DNA of 64,000 nt from Corynebacterium pilosum DSM 20521 = CIP 103422 (GTDB taxonomy: Bacteria; Actinomycetota; Actinomycetes; Mycobacteriales; Mycobacteriaceae): positions 118,218 to 182,217 of the forward strand of contig NZ_KB892461.1 in assembly GCF_000373805.1 (NCBI RefSeq), read 5' to 3'. The notes under the pieces are model-generated. The model was not told where the DNA came from. It saw only the letters and a program-made list of their open reading frames with translations, and ran no database searches. Shown here in pieces: positions 52,798 through 62,298 of this stretch (positions are counted from its first letter, which is position 1; each line of letters starts with the position of its first letter). The position numbers and the translations under genes were made by a program.

Positions 52798-53098
52798 CGC
52801 AGTACAGCGGTAGTTTTGCAGACAAAGGTGAACATTGGTCCATCGACGGGCGTGCCCAATGTGGGCACCTTTATCATCCTTTCCCAAGGTAGCTGGCAAG
52901 ATCGCGGGGCACGAGCTTCCCGAACCTTGAGAGGCAGCTAGGTATTTTCCTTTAGCTAACCACCATCGCCTAACGTTTGCGCAGGTAAACGCTAGGGAAA
53001 CTAACACAGGACACACCCAGGTTAGTCTTGCGGGATTATCGAATTACAGCTAAGTTTGTTACACAGTAATCGATGCCGTTCAGAAAGATTGGTTTTTC
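52798..53098. other. 301-nt region without a gene, rich in inverted repeats
   Basis: No convincing coding frame was found; a 73-codon minus-strand frame overlaps it but has no homology or ribosome binding site I can support. It holds a two-part stem AAAGGTG/CACCTTT (52824-52830 with 52866-52872) enclosing ACATTGG/CCAATGT (52832-52838 with 52856-52862). A second imperfect repeat is CCTA-A-CGTTT/AAACG-C-TAGG (52969-52996). A possible promoter for the next gene is TTGCGG (53028-53033) and TAAGTT (53051-53056), spaced by 17. It could contain a small RNA or a long regulated leader. Confidence 0.5.
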
Positions 53099-53431
53099 AT
53101 GAAGCTCCGCAAGTCTCTCGCAGCAGTCGCAACCGCACTGGCCGTCGCAACCGCAGGCACCACCGCCGCTGTCGCCCAGGAGGGCAGCTCCCTCTCCTCC
53201 TCCAACGTCCCAACCTCGCCAGATGACAAGACTGCTGCAGACCAGGAAAATGGCGGCGAGGAGGGTAACGAGAACAACTCCGCGAAGAAGGAAACCGACA
53301 CCGAGAACACCGGAAACGGCTCCTCCATCAAGGATGCATCGCCAGACGACATCAAGGCGTGGATCTCTGTTTTCACCGCAGTTGTCACCGCTCTGGGCAC
53401 CCTGTTCGCTTTCGTTCAGAAGTACCTCTAA
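53099..53431 (+). CDS. Small secreted protein with acidic linker and C-terminal hydrophobic helix
   Basis: This is a 110-residue protein I do not recognise. It has a clear Sec signal peptide (MKLRKS, Ala/Val-rich core, likely cut after AVA at residue 26), an Asn/Glu/Ser-rich disordered linker (about 27-80) and a C-terminal amphipathic-to-hydrophobic helix (about 84-110, ending FAFVQKYL). There is no sortase motif or lipobox. The layout would suit a small envelope or mycomembrane-associated protein. A terminator follows, so the gene is probably transcribed alone. Real coding is supported by the signal peptide and flanking signals. Confidence 0.75.
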   Translation: MKLRKSLAAVATALAVATAGTTAAVAQEGSSLSSSNVPTSPDDKTAADQENGGEEGNENNSAKKETDTENTGNGSSIKDASPDDIKAWISVFTAVVTALGTLFAFVQKYL

Positions 53432-53468
53432 GCCTCAGAGTTGATCGTCAGACTTTCTGACACGCTTC

Positions 53469-53504
53469 AAAGCCACTGTTCCGACGCTGGGACAGTGGCT
53501 TTTT
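53469..53504 (+). terminator. Intrinsic terminator after the small secreted protein gene
   Basis: AAAGCCACTGTTCC (53469-53482) pairs with GGGACAGTGGCTTT (53489-53502) with a single mismatch and a six-base loop, ending in TTTTT. It may also serve the convergent DUF421 gene, which ends at 53521. Confidence 0.85.
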
Positions 53505-53520
53505 CATGCCCGCGGCGGGA

Positions 53521-54090
53521 CTAGTAAAAGAGATGCTCGTCAGCGCCGATCACGATGTCAAATACCTCTGGATCGAGCTGCTGACCCGTCTTGATAGCAG
53601 TAAACGCCCCCGTCGGTTCAATCACCACCGCAGCAAGATCGCCCAAGGAACCCACCCCGGTCCGCCGTGCAACAGTGTTGAGGTCGTGCATGGACACGTG
53701 AGTTTTCTTCATCAGCTCCGGCAAGGGCTTCCCGTGGGCGAGGACAAGGACAGGAGCGCGATCGAAGAGCCTATCGATATGGGTGTTCTTCCGGATCGCC
53801 CCGAACACCGCCTCCAGCACCATGAGCGTGGCCAAGCCAATGATGCCGGCGACCAGCGACGGCGGATGCCCGATAATCACGCGCCCCGCGACCGCACCGA
53901 ACATAATCACCACCACCGCATCGGTGGCGGTCATCGAAGACAGAATGCGCGAACCAAAAATCTTCGCCAAGAGCATGAACGCGATATAGATCCCGGCCGC
54001 AGACAGAATCACAACGGGAATCCGGCCGAGCTCAATTCCCCACTGTTCGGAGGCCATCTCCCACCACTGGCCCAGTTGATCAACGTTCAT
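53521..54090 (-). CDS. DUF421 (YetF-type) membrane protein
   Basis: This is a 189-residue protein with three membrane helices in its first 90 residues (for example IPVVILSAAGIYIAFMLLA) and the cytosolic YetF-like domain (RAPVLVLAHGKPLPELMKKTHVSMHDLNTVARRTGVGSL has the typical LxxxxHVSxxDL pattern). Its function is unknown. The ATG at 54090 has no ribosome binding site; instead a perfect 12-bp hairpin abuts it (separate entry). A start at the internal ATG at 54057 is possible. Confidence 0.85.
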   Translation of the reverse strand: MNVDQLGQWWEMASEQWGIELGRIPVVILSAAGIYIAFMLLAKIFGSRILSSMTATDAVVVIMFGAVAGRVIIGHPPSLVAGIIGLATLMVLEAVFGAIRKNTHIDRLFDRAPVLVLAHGKPLPELMKKTHVSMHDLNTVARRTGVGSLGDLAAVVIEPTGAFTAIKTGQQLDPEVFDIVIGADEHLFY

Positions 54091-54123
54091 GCTTATCGAC
54101 GATACCCGCCCTCGTCGATAAGC
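54091..54123. repeat. Perfect 12-bp inverted repeat made of two facing copies of the repeated word
   Basis: GCTTATCGACGA (54091-54102) and TCGTCGATAAGC (54112-54123) flank a nine-base spacer. On the minus strand the 3' arm ends directly before the DUF421 ATG, so the start codon would follow a 12-bp stem with the only G-rich segment (GGGCGGG) in its loop. The arms are exact copies of the word found some 36 times in the window. Confidence 0.85.
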
Positions 54124-54127
54124 AAAG

Positions 54128-54165
54128 AACCTCTCCGCAGCCCATTAACAGGCTGCGGAGAGGTT
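54128..54165 (-). terminator. Terminator after the 5'-nucleotidase gene
   Basis: AACCTCTCCGCAGCC (54128-54142) pairs perfectly with GGCTGCGGAGAGGTT (54151-54165) around an eight-base loop. On the minus strand it follows the nucleotidase stop by 19 nt and is trailed by CTTTGCTT. The 15-bp GC-rich stem should terminate well despite the short T tract. Confidence 0.8.
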
Positions 54166-54184
54166 GTTGAGGAGCAAGCGCTTC

Positions 54185-56308
54185 CTAGAAGAAGTTCGCC
54201 AGTGCTGAGTCAATCTGGTTCGGGAACAGCAACGCGATCAGGCCACCCAAGCCGAGAGCTGCCGCGAGGCCGAGGATAAGGCCCATGATCGGGTTGGAAG
54301 ACAGGCTGCCAGCGGAACCTGGGGTGTCCTGGGACGGAGCCGGTGCCGGATCCGGAGTCGAACCATCTGCGTCCGCGACGGTCACCGGCATAGAGATATC
54401 GGTGCCGGCGTCAGTGGTCACGCTCAGGGTCTGGTCACCCGCTGCCTCCGCGGGAAGATCGATCTCCACGGTGGCGCGGCCGATCTCGCCGAAACCGGCG
54501 TCTGCCTCGGTGGTCTCGTTGCTGATATCGGCGGTGACCTCGGTGTCACCGATCTTCAGGGTGACTGTCTGTGCCATCGGCTCGCCCTCAGTTGAGTAGT
54601 TCAGCGAGGACAGCTGGATGGTGTTCTTCTCCCCTGCCTTCAAGCCCCCTTCAGGCAGGACGACACCGATCTCGGCCTGGCCGCTGCGCACTGCTGCCTG
54701 GCCCGATGCCAGGTAGTCGATGAAGGCAGTGATGTCCATGTAGCCGACGTTGACCTGGTCGCGGACATCGTCAGGGTTGATGAAAGAGTCGCCGCCTTCG
54801 AACAGGAAGGTCGATGTGGCCACTGTGTAGTCCTTGGCTGGATCCAGAGGTGCACCATTGATGGTGACGTGCTGGATGCGCTGGCCCTGCTCCGCCTCTG
54901 GGTTGTAGACGTAGTTCACGTTGTCAGAAACACCCAGGGACAGGCGTGGGCGTCCCGACCCTGGCTGCCACTGGCGCTCGAGCGCATCGATAATCGCCTG
55001 GCCGGACAGAGTTGCGTAGGACAACTCGTTGCCGAAAGGCTGCATGGTGTACGCTTCCTCCACCGTCACCGCGCCGGCTTCGAGGTCGGAGCGAACGCCG
55101 CCAGCGTTCATCAGTCCGAGGTCAATCATGCCTCCGCCAAGGAACGCATCCATGGCCTGCAGATTGGACTCAGCCAGCATGTTGTTCGCGGTGGATTCAA
55201 CACCTCGGTTGGAACCGGCAGACCGACCAGGCTCAGAACCGCGGTAGAAGGACTCGTCGAGCTGCGCGACCTCCTGCTTACCCAGCACCTCGGCCTCAGC
55301 AGCAGCCTTATCGACGATGGCAGCAACCTCCGCGTTGGGCTCAATCACCCCTTCTGCCTGCAACTGCACAAACTCAGGCGCGCCGTACTGCTGAGCGTTG
55401 ATCTCCTCGATTTCGCCGGTGGCCTTGTTGTAGGTGATGTCCAAGTCAGTGACAAGCTTGCCGTACTCCCATGACTGGGCATAGGGCACCGGAGCATCAT
55501 TGTCCAGCTGGGTGAGGTGGGAGTCTCCACCAAACAGGAAGTCAACGTACTCAGGGTCCATCTTCGGCCCGTCGACTTCAGCCGGGTCATGCTGGAGCAC
55601 CACGACGATGTCTGCCAGGCCCTCGTCCTTCAGGCGCTTCGCCTCAGCGTTGGCCTCTGTGGAGGCGTCGGTGAAGTTGATGCCCTCCACCATCTTTGGC
55701 GAGACCTTCTTCGGGGTGGCGTTGGAGGTGGTACCGACCACGCCCAGCTTCACACCGTCAAAATCGTAGACCTTGGATGGCTCCAGGAAACGGGAGCCGT
55801 CGTTGTAGTAAACGTTTGCTGCCAGGATCTCCGAATCGTGGCGCTCTACCAAGCGGCCGGACAGGTCCTCGTGCCCCTTGTCGAACTCGTGGTTGCCGGC
55901 AGCGTCGACATCGATCCCCATGGCGTTAAGGGCATCCATAGTGGGCTCGTCGTTCGCAATAGACGAGATGAACGCGGAGCCACCGACGTTGTCACCGGAG
56001 GTGGTTTTCAGGCCATGGGCTGCGTCTTGGTTGACGTAGTCCATGAGTGCTGCAAGGTTCGCTGCTCCAAGTTCGACGCCATCGTAAGTGGGGCGAGCAC
56101 CAGAGCCTGGATTGGCTTCCCAACGCGCGATGTCGCCCGCGCGGGCCGCGACGCCATCTTCCAAGTGGCCATGGAAGTCGGTGAAGTTCGAGATGGAAAT
56201 GGTGACGAGGTTATCCTCCTGTGCGCCAGCAACGACAACCGTTGACAGCGCGAGGGCGGAAGTGGTGGTCGCAGCAATCAAGCGACCGACACGGCGAAAC
56301 TTGAACAC
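54185..56308 (-). CDS. Secreted bifunctional metallophosphatase/5'-nucleotidase
   Basis: This is a 707-residue UshA-type enzyme that hydrolyses nucleotides or UDP-sugars outside the cell. It has a signal peptide (cut near AGAQE), metal motifs DFHGH, GDNVGGS, GNHEFD and QHDP, the 5'-nucleotidase C-terminal domain (QPFGNELSYATLSG), an Ig-like segment, and a C-terminal hydrophobic stretch ending ALANFF without an LPxTG. The last metal motif, usually GGHxH or GGHxQ, reads GGDSH (D262, H264). The start is GTG at 56308 with GAGGAG seven nt upstream. Confidence 0.9.
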   Translation of the reverse strand: MFKFRRVGRLIAATTTSALALSTVVVAGAQEDNLVTISISNFTDFHGHLEDGVAARAGDIARWEANPGSGARPTYDGVELGAANLAALMDYVNQDAAHGLKTTSGDNVGGSAFISSIANDEPTMDALNAMGIDVDAAGNHEFDKGHEDLSGRLVERHDSEILAANVYYNDGSRFLEPSKVYDFDGVKLGVVGTTSNATPKKVSPKMVEGINFTDASTEANAEAKRLKDEGLADIVVVLQHDPAEVDGPKMDPEYVDFLFGGDSHLTQLDNDAPVPYAQSWEYGKLVTDLDITYNKATGEIEEINAQQYGAPEFVQLQAEGVIEPNAEVAAIVDKAAAEAEVLGKQEVAQLDESFYRGSEPGRSAGSNRGVESTANNMLAESNLQAMDAFLGGGMIDLGLMNAGGVRSDLEAGAVTVEEAYTMQPFGNELSYATLSGQAIIDALERQWQPGSGRPRLSLGVSDNVNYVYNPEAEQGQRIQHVTINGAPLDPAKDYTVATSTFLFEGGDSFINPDDVRDQVNVGYMDITAFIDYLASGQAAVRSGQAEIGVVLPEGGLKAGEKNTIQLSSLNYSTEGEPMAQTVTLKIGDTEVTADISNETTEADAGFGEIGRATVEIDLPAEAAGDQTLSVTTDAGTDISMPVTVADADGSTPDPAPAPSQDTPGSAGSLSSNPIMGLILGLAAALGLGGLIALLFPNQIDSALANFF

Positions 56309-56484
56309 GGAATGCTCCTCAGATCAGACATGCAGGTACGGGATACCTTTACGTTTAATCGAAAAGTGATGCTTCCGCGCTTGTCTATACATCTATATAT
56401 GCAGGACGTCATCTCGCGCTAGTCAAGAATTCATCTTCATTTCACGCGTGGGGACATAAGCGTTCACTTAAGGAGGCCGGTGCA

Positions 56485-58758
56485 CTAGGCAGTAACGCGG
56501 TAGATGTCGAAGACACCTTCCACGTTCCGCAACTGATTTATTAGGGCGCCCAACTGCTTGGTATCGGACACGCCCACGGTGAATCGGATCATGGCCACGC
56601 GATCGTCGCCAAGCTGCGAATTCAGCGCAACCACTGACAATTTCTGCTCCGTCAAGATTCGCGTCAGCTCTGCCAGCAGCCCATAACGATCGAGCGCCTC
56701 GATCTGCAAGGTGGCAGAAAATCCTTGGCCTCCAAACCCGTCCCCGGCCCATTCAACGGGCAGCAAGCGTTCGGGTTCTTCCTGCAACTTCGGCGCGTTC
56801 GTGCAGTCAGTGCGGTGAACCGACACGCCGCCACCGCGGGTGACAAACCCAAGAATCTCATCTCCCGGTACGGGCTGGCAGCACTTCGCCAACTTCGCCA
56901 TCACGTCTGGGGACCCGTCGACAAGCACTCCCGTTTCGCTGCCAGAGGTCTGCTGCGGCGGGACAAGCTGGGATAGCGGCGTGCGCGCAGTGAGCGCATC
57001 GACGGCGTCGTCCTCGTCCCCGAACATGGCCATCAACTGGTGGGCCACGTGTTGCGCCGACACTGTTCCTGCCCCGATCGCTGTATACAGCGCATCGACA
57101 TCCGGGTAATGCAGCTGGGTGGCTACCTTGCGCATCGATTCAGCGGTGAACAGGCGGTGCATCGGCAACCCGCCGCGCTGGACCTCGGCGGCGAGTGCAT
57201 CGCGCCCCGCCTCCAAGTGCTCTTCACGACGTTCCTTCGCGAACCACTGCCTAATCTTCGCCTTCGCGCGCGGCGAGACAACAAAATCCTGCCAGTCGTG
57301 CGAGGGCCCCGCGTTCTGGTCTTTCGACGTGAATACTTCCACGCGATCACCAGACTGCAGCTCTGATTCCAGCGCCACCAGCTTGCCGTTCACCTTCGCG
57401 CCGATACACCTGTGGCCAACCTCGGTGTGGACCGCATAGGCGAAATCGACCGGGGTGGAGCCCGCCGGCAGGTTGATCACATCACCTTTCGGGGTGAATG
57501 CGAAAATCTGCTTCGCGCTTAGGTCATAGCGCAGGGAGTCCAGGAACTCGTTCGGGTCCGCCGCTTCCTTCTGCCAGTCCAACAGCTGACGCATCCACGA
57601 CATCTGGTCAATCTCAGCCTGGTCGCCTTTGTGAGAGCCCTTGGTCTCCTTATAGCGCCAGTGGGCGGCCACGCCGAACTCGGCGTTGTAGTGCATCTCG
57701 TGGGTACGCACCTGGATCTCCAGGGGGCGTCCCGAATCCGTCATCACCGTCGTGTGTAAAGACTGGTACACGCCGAATCGCGGGTTGGAAATATAGTCTT
57801 TGAACCGCCCCGGCATCGCAGAGTAAATCGAATGCACCACGCCGATGGCGGCGTAACAGTCGGAGATCGTATCGACGAGCACTCGAATACCCACCAAATC
57901 AAAAATCTCATCGAACTCGCGACCGCGCACGACCATCTTCTGATAAATCGACCAGTAATGCTTCGGCCGTCCCCGGATCTCTGCCTTGACATTATTCGCC
58001 TTCAGCTCAGCGCCGACCTCATCCGAAATCTCGCGGAGTGCGCGATCACGGGACGGCGCCCGGTCGGCCACCAAGCGGACAATCTCCTCGTACTTCTTCG
58101 GGTACAGGATGGCGAATGAGAGGTCTTCCAGCTCCCACTTCACACTCGCCATGCCGAGGCGGTGCGCTAGAGGGGCAATAACTTCGAGGGTTTGGCGCGC
58201 CTTCTTAGCCTGCTTCTCAGGAGGTAGGAAACGCATCGTGCGCATGTTGTGCAGCCGGTCGCCAACCTTAATCACCAAAACGCGCGGATCCTGCGCCATG
58301 GCGACGATCATCTTCCGGATGGTTTCGGCTTCAGCAGCAGCCCCCAGTGCCACCTTGTCCAGCTTCGTCACGCCATCGACAAGGCGCGCGACCTCTGGGC
58401 CGAAGTCGTCGGTCAGTTCCTCCAAGGAATAGTCCGTGTCTTCCACGGTGTCATGGAGCAAGGCCGCTATCAGCGTGGTGGTGTCCATACCAATTTCGGC
58501 ACAGATGGTGGCAACCGCCAGGGGGTGGGTGATATAGGGATCGCCGGACTTGCGCATCACCCCTTCGTGCAGCCGCTCGGCCGTGTCATACGCTCGTGAC
58601 AAGGCCTCAACGTCTGCCTTCGGGTGAAACTCGCGGTGGATCGAGAGTAAAGGGTCCAAGACTGGGTTCGTTTTGGTCCGACTCCCCGTCAAAGACCGCG
58701 CGAGCCGCGCAGATACGCTACGCATTCCTGTTAGGCGCTGGCTCTTCTCCTGAGTCAT
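56485..58758 (-). CDS. rel: Bifunctional (p)ppGpp synthetase/hydrolase Rel
   Basis: Rel controls the stringent response. The 757-residue protein has the HD hydrolase domain (HDTVED at 102-107), the synthetase domain ([37 protein letters not shown]), the TGS domain ([24 protein letters not shown]) and a C-terminal ACT domain. Both catalytic motifs look intact. I chose the ATG at 58758, seven nt after GGAGG, over a start 10 codons upstream. The apt-rel order is typical. Confidence 0.96.
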   Translation of the reverse strand: MTQEKSQRLTGMRSVSARLARSLTGSRTKTNPVLDPLLSIHREFHPKADVEALSRAYDTAERLHEGVMRKSGDPYITHPLAVATICAEIGMDTTTLIAALLHDTVEDTDYSLEELTDDFGPEVARLVDGVTKLDKVALGAAAEAETIRKMIVAMAQDPRVLVIKVGDRLHNMRTMRFLPPEKQAKKARQTLEVIAPLAHRLGMASVKWELEDLSFAILYPKKYEEIVRLVADRAPSRDRALREISDEVGAELKANNVKAEIRGRPKHYWSIYQKMVVRGREFDEIFDLVGIRVLVDTISDCYAAIGVVHSIYSAMPGRFKDYISNPRFGVYQSLHTTVMTDSGRPLEIQVRTHEMHYNAEFGVAAHWRYKETKGSHKGDQAEIDQMSWMRQLLDWQKEAADPNEFLDSLRYDLSAKQIFAFTPKGDVINLPAGSTPVDFAYAVHTEVGHRCIGAKVNGKLVALESELQSGDRVEVFTSKDQNAGPSHDWQDFVVSPRAKAKIRQWFAKERREEHLEAGRDALAAEVQRGGLPMHRLFTAESMRKVATQLHYPDVDALYTAIGAGTVSAQHVAHQLMAMFGDEDDAVDALTARTPLSQLVPPQQTSGSETGVLVDGSPDVMAKLAKCCQPVPGDEILGFVTRGGGVSVHRTDCTNAPKLQEEPERLLPVEWAGDGFGGQGFSATLQIEALDRYGLLAELTRILTEQKLSVVALNSQLGDDRVAMIRFTVGVSDTKQLGALINQLRNVEGVFDIYRVTA

Positions 58759-58849
58759 TGTCGCCTCCTTCACCCTCGACGTGTCCAACCGACCACATAA
58801 TGTCGATTTACACCATCATACTCCTGGCACTCCCCCGCGCGGCCTCAAA

Positions 58850-59413
58850 CTAGCCGGCGTCCACCGTGTCATCATCGACCACGATCACCGGGCCACGTCC
58901 CTCGATCCTTTCGCGGCCTCCAAGGCCCTCCACCTCGAGCACCACTACGTAGCCGGGAACTTCCCCGCCTGCCTGCTCAATGAGTTCCGTGGCGGCAATC
59001 AGGGTGCCGCCGGTGGCAAGGACATCGTCGACAAGCACGACCTTCTTGCCCTTCAAGTCAATCCCATCCACGGGGATCTCCAAGGCCGCGGAGCTGTACT
59101 CCGTCGTATATTCCTGGGTGAATACCGGTGGAGGCAGCTTGCCCTTCTTCCGGATGGCTAGCACGCCCACGCCCAGGTCATAGGCAACTGCGGAGCCCAG
59201 CAGGAATCCGCGGGCGTCCAGGCCACCAATCATGTCTGCTCCCAAGCGCTGGCAAGCCTTGGATAGATCCTCGATGATCACCTGCAATGCGTCGCCGTCG
59301 GCAAGCACTGGAGTTAGGTCTTCAAACAGGACGCCTTCGTCGGGAAAGTCCTGCACATAACGCATTTTCGCTTTCAGCGCCTCGCGAGAGTTTGCGTACT
59401 TATTTTGGCTCAC
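58850..59413 (-). CDS. apt: Adenine phosphoribosyltransferase
   Basis: Apt salvages adenine to AMP with PRPP. The 187-residue protein has [35 protein letters not shown] and the PRPP loop [15 protein letters not shown] chose the GTG at 59413, seven nt after GAGGAA. It overlaps the lipoprotein gene by 14 nt; the open frame continuing upstream is antisense to no known function and lies in that gene. It lies 91 nt upstream of rel. Confidence 0.94.
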   Translation of the reverse strand: MSQNKYANSREALKAKMRYVQDFPDEGVLFEDLTPVLADGDALQVIIEDLSKACQRLGADMIGGLDARGFLLGSAVAYDLGVGVLAIRKKGKLPPPVFTQEYTTEYSSAALEIPVDGIDLKGKKVVLVDDVLATGGTLIAATELIEQAGGEVPGYVVVLEVEGLGGRERIEGRGPVIVVDDDTVDAG

Positions 59414-61034
59414 TGCTAGGTTCCTCACTTGATACTTGCCACCGGTCCATGTTCCATCCGATCCCGGCGGGTCCGGTGTACACCACCACGTTACCCACAT
59501 TACGGTCGATGATGAACGAACGGGGTTGGGCTGCCAGCGGAATCCGCGACAATTCTTCCCACTGCTGCTCCTCTGCCGCACGCAGAGCACCCAGTTCGCT
59601 CGAACGCGGCTCCGCAGCGCTGTACTCCGCCAGCGGATCCGCCCCACCCAAGAAGGCATCGATGCTGCCCTCTTCGACTGTTTGCTCGCCCCATTCGTTA
59701 ACCCCGTAGCCGCCGACATCGGCCAGAGTCTTGCCGTCTTCTGTCGCATCAATGACGGTGATCCCAGCAGGCTCACACGATACCCGCATGGCCTCAACCA
59801 TGGCGGCCTTGCGCGCATTTGGCGACGAATACCCCACCCGCAGCTCGGTGCCTGCAGCCACGCTGGCACCTGGAATGTCTACCGCCATGTGCGGGTCGAC
59901 GATGTCCGCTAGGTGACGCGCCAGCGGATCGAAATGATCCACCACGTGGACCCCGACCGCAGGCACCTCTACGCCCGAAACTTCCGACGACGCCGCTGCC
60001 ACCGCGTGCTGGTCGATACACTTCGACAGAGCTTGGCGGAACTCCGGTGTTGCCCAGGTCCCTGTCTCCGCAATGCGCAGCGTGTCAGTGAGCTCCCCGA
60101 CGCTGGACTCAATTGTGTAGGGGCTTCCTTCCACATTCAGGTCCACCCAGTCTGGTTCGGCTGTCAGCAGGTCGCCGACTCGCAGCGCGCCTTCGTCGAC
60201 AAGCGCGCCCGAATCGGCAGTAGCCGGCCACACCACGACTGTATCTAACGAGGCCTGGTCGCCGTAGTAATAATCGTTGCGCACTAAAGTAACCTCGCCG
60301 TCCTCGCCGACGCTTTCAATGCGAAACGGGCCGAAAGAGACCTGCATCTCCGGGTCGAAATGAGCAAGATCGAAACCTTCACGCCACAGGTTTGCGATGG
60401 GCTCAATCTGGACTGGATCCCCGGACTCCAAAGCCTGAGCCATCTGGGTAGCGTCCATGTCCAGCTTGCGGGCGATCGCGTGAGACGGCAAAACTGTGCC
60501 AGGACCGAACAACTCCCGCCAGCGGCCCCCCTGGCCTTCCTTGAACACGACCGTAAATTGCTTGGCCCCCGGCAAGCACGTCACTCGCTCCACCTGATCC
60601 ATCACGGGCATGTGCGAGCCGAACAGTTCAGGTTGGGATCCCGCCGTATACGCCAGCAGGAAATCTGTGCATGTCACATGAGTACCGTCAGAATACACAG
60701 CGTCCGGCGACAAGGAGTACACCACCTGACGCTGGGCGCCAGGCAGCGACTGGGCTGTCACCAGGTCTGAGTTCGGGATCATCTGCCCACTCGGCCCCGG
60801 CACGAACACCGCTGGGTACAGGCGGCCCGACAAGAGTTGGGCGTTCGTCGATACGCCTACTTCGGAGCCCGCATTCGTCGTCCAGAGCGGTACCGCGACT
60901 TGATAACCGAATAGGTCAGTCGATTCGGCGGCCTGCTCCTTGGGCGTTTCACGGCTTTCTGCGCATCCGACGAGCAATGCGGCAGCCGCAACAACAGAGC
61001 CGACACCGCGAGCGATCCGGGGGTTCAAAAGCAA
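59400..61034 (-). CDS. Family 5 substrate-binding lipoprotein (oligopeptide-type)
   Basis: This is a 544-residue lipoprotein with the lipobox ALLVGC (Cys at about 24) and an SBP_bac_5 architecture ([46 protein letters not shown]). No permease or ATPase genes are beside it. An equivalent lipoprotein lies between secF and apt in mycobacteria. The ligand is unknown. It uses a TTG at 61034 with GAGG seven nt upstream. Two extra cysteine pairs may form disulfides. Confidence 0.85.
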   Translation of the reverse strand: MLLNPRIARGVGSVVAAAALLVGCAESRETPKEQAAESTDLFGYQVAVPLWTTNAGSEVGVSTNAQLLSGRLYPAVFVPGPSGQMIPNSDLVTAQSLPGAQRQVVYSLSPDAVYSDGTHVTCTDFLLAYTAGSQPELFGSHMPVMDQVERVTCLPGAKQFTVVFKEGQGGRWRELFGPGTVLPSHAIARKLDMDATQMAQALESGDPVQIEPIANLWREGFDLAHFDPEMQVSFGPFRIESVGEDGEVTLVRNDYYYGDQASLDTVVVWPATADSGALVDEGALRVGDLLTAEPDWVDLNVEGSPYTIESSVGELTDTLRIAETGTWATPEFRQALSKCIDQHAVAAASSEVSGVEVPAVGVHVVDHFDPLARHLADIVDPHMAVDIPGASVAAGTELRVGYSSPNARKAAMVEAMRVSCEPAGITVIDATEDGKTLADVGGYGVNEWGEQTVEEGSIDAFLGGADPLAEYSAAEPRSSELGALRAAEEQQWEELSRIPLAAQPRSFIIDRNVGNVVVYTGPAGIGWNMDRWQVSSEEPSSEPK

Positions 61035-61087
61035 AGAGATACCTCAATTCACACAGTCTTGGCGACACGTGCCAGGGCGATGAGAGC

Positions 61088-62296
61088 TTAACGACGATCC
61101 GGGCGCCACGTCGAGGTGCGCGGGGTGTCGCGAACCACTTCATCCTTTTCCGCAGGCACCTGCTCGCCAGATACTGGAGTGCTCACGCGACGCTTTGGAC
61201 CAGCCAATTGCTCATCGTCTTCGTCGGAAGCCTCAGCGACAACGTCACCGTGCGCCGTCGAGCTCTTCTGCTCGCGGTATTCCGCCACGGCCTTGTTGTG
61301 CTTCTTGTACTTGTCTTCACGGTTGACGATGGTGACCAGAAGCGGGGTGGCCAGGAACAGCGAGGAGAAAATACCGACCAACACACCGATCAGCTGGATC
61401 AGGGCAAGGTCCTTCAGGGTGCCGACGCCCAATAGCCATACAGCCACGACCAGCAACGCGATGATTGGCAGCGCGGAAATCACCGACGTGGAGATGGAAC
61501 GCATCACGGTCTGGTTGACCGCAAGGTTGGCTTCCTCAGCGTAGGTGGAACGGCGAGACCCAAGAACACCGGACGTGTTCTCCTTCACCTTGTCGAACAC
61601 GATCACGGTGTCGTAGATGGAGAACGTGAGCACGGTGAGCAGACCGATAATCATGGCCGGGGACACTTCCAAGCCGAAGACGGAGTAGATGCCCATGATC
61701 ACAATGCCGTCGACGAACAGTGCAGCCATCGCCGCGACGGCCATCTCCTTTTCCAGCCGGACCGCAACATAAATGGCTGCGGCGATGAGGAAGACGACCA
61801 GCGCTAAGATCATACGCTCGGTGATCGTTGATCCCCACGACTCTGACACGGTGGAGTCACCGATGGCGTCGGGGGTTGGTTCGCCCTCTGCGTTGAGTGG
61901 CTCGTGCTCCTCATAGATGGCCAGGCGAGCCGCGTCGATCTGCTCTTGGGTGAGGTGCTCAGAGTTAATCTCGAGCGTCCGGGAATCGCCAGCGCCCACG
62001 ATCTGGGTGAGCTCCGGCTCCACGCCGGTTGCCTCGACGAAGGTGTCCTCGACCTCCTCGGCGACGAGGTCTCCGGCCTGCATTGACATTTTTGTGCCGC
62101 CCTCGAAATCAATGGAGAGGTCAAAGCCGCGGAAGAGCATGGACCCCAGCGAGATCAGGATCAGCGCAACGGTGATGATGTACCAGATCTTGGAGCGGCC
62201 GATGAAGTCAATGCCGCCCTCACCGGTGTAGAGCTTGTCGTAAGCATTCATCTTCGGGGCTGTCGACTCGGTGGTCGTTGTGGTGGTGTTAGACAT
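61088..62296 (-). CDS. secF: Protein translocase subunit SecF
   Basis: SecF works with SecD to drive Sec export with the proton gradient. The 402-residue protein has six membrane helices, the periplasmic motif SIDFEGGTKM and the conserved SVFGLEVSPAMIIGLLTVLTFSIYDTVI-type core with an Asp in helix 4. A long charged C-terminal tail (about 75 residues) is typical of actinobacteria. The ATG at 62296 is two nt after the secD stop. Confidence 0.95.
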   Translation of the reverse strand: MSNTTTTTTESTAPKMNAYDKLYTGEGGIDFIGRSKIWYIITVALILISLGSMLFRGFDLSIDFEGGTKMSMQAGDLVAEEVEDTFVEATGVEPELTQIVGAGDSRTLEINSEHLTQEQIDAARLAIYEEHEPLNAEGEPTPDAIGDSTVSESWGSTITERMILALVVFLIAAAIYVAVRLEKEMAVAAMAALFVDGIVIMGIYSVFGLEVSPAMIIGLLTVLTFSIYDTVIVFDKVKENTSGVLGSRRSTYAEEANLAVNQTVMRSISTSVISALPIIALLVVAVWLLGVGTLKDLALIQLIGVLVGIFSSLFLATPLLVTIVNREDKYKKHNKAVAEYREQKSSTAHGDVVAEASDEDDEQLAGPKRRVSTPVSGEQVPAEKDEVVRDTPRTSTWRPDRR

Positions 62297-62298
62297 TG

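Noticed and set aside
52795..53016. 73-codon minus-strand open frame
   Set aside because: No ribosome binding site, no recognisable protein features, and it overlaps the T tract of a strong terminator and inverted repeats.
53020..53038. AGGTTAGTCTTGCGGGA, resembling half of a DtxR iron box
   Set aside because: Only the left half fits the palindromic consensus; the right half does not match.
56395..56426. TTGACT and an AT-rich TATATA-like stretch upstream of the nucleotidase gene
   Set aside because: The possible -10 hexamers are 18 to 21 nt from the -35, so no single promoter reading is convincing.
59413..59869. Long N-terminal extension of apt
   Set aside because: The extra residues are read out of frame through the lipoprotein gene; the GTG at 59413 has a good ribosome binding site and gives the family length.
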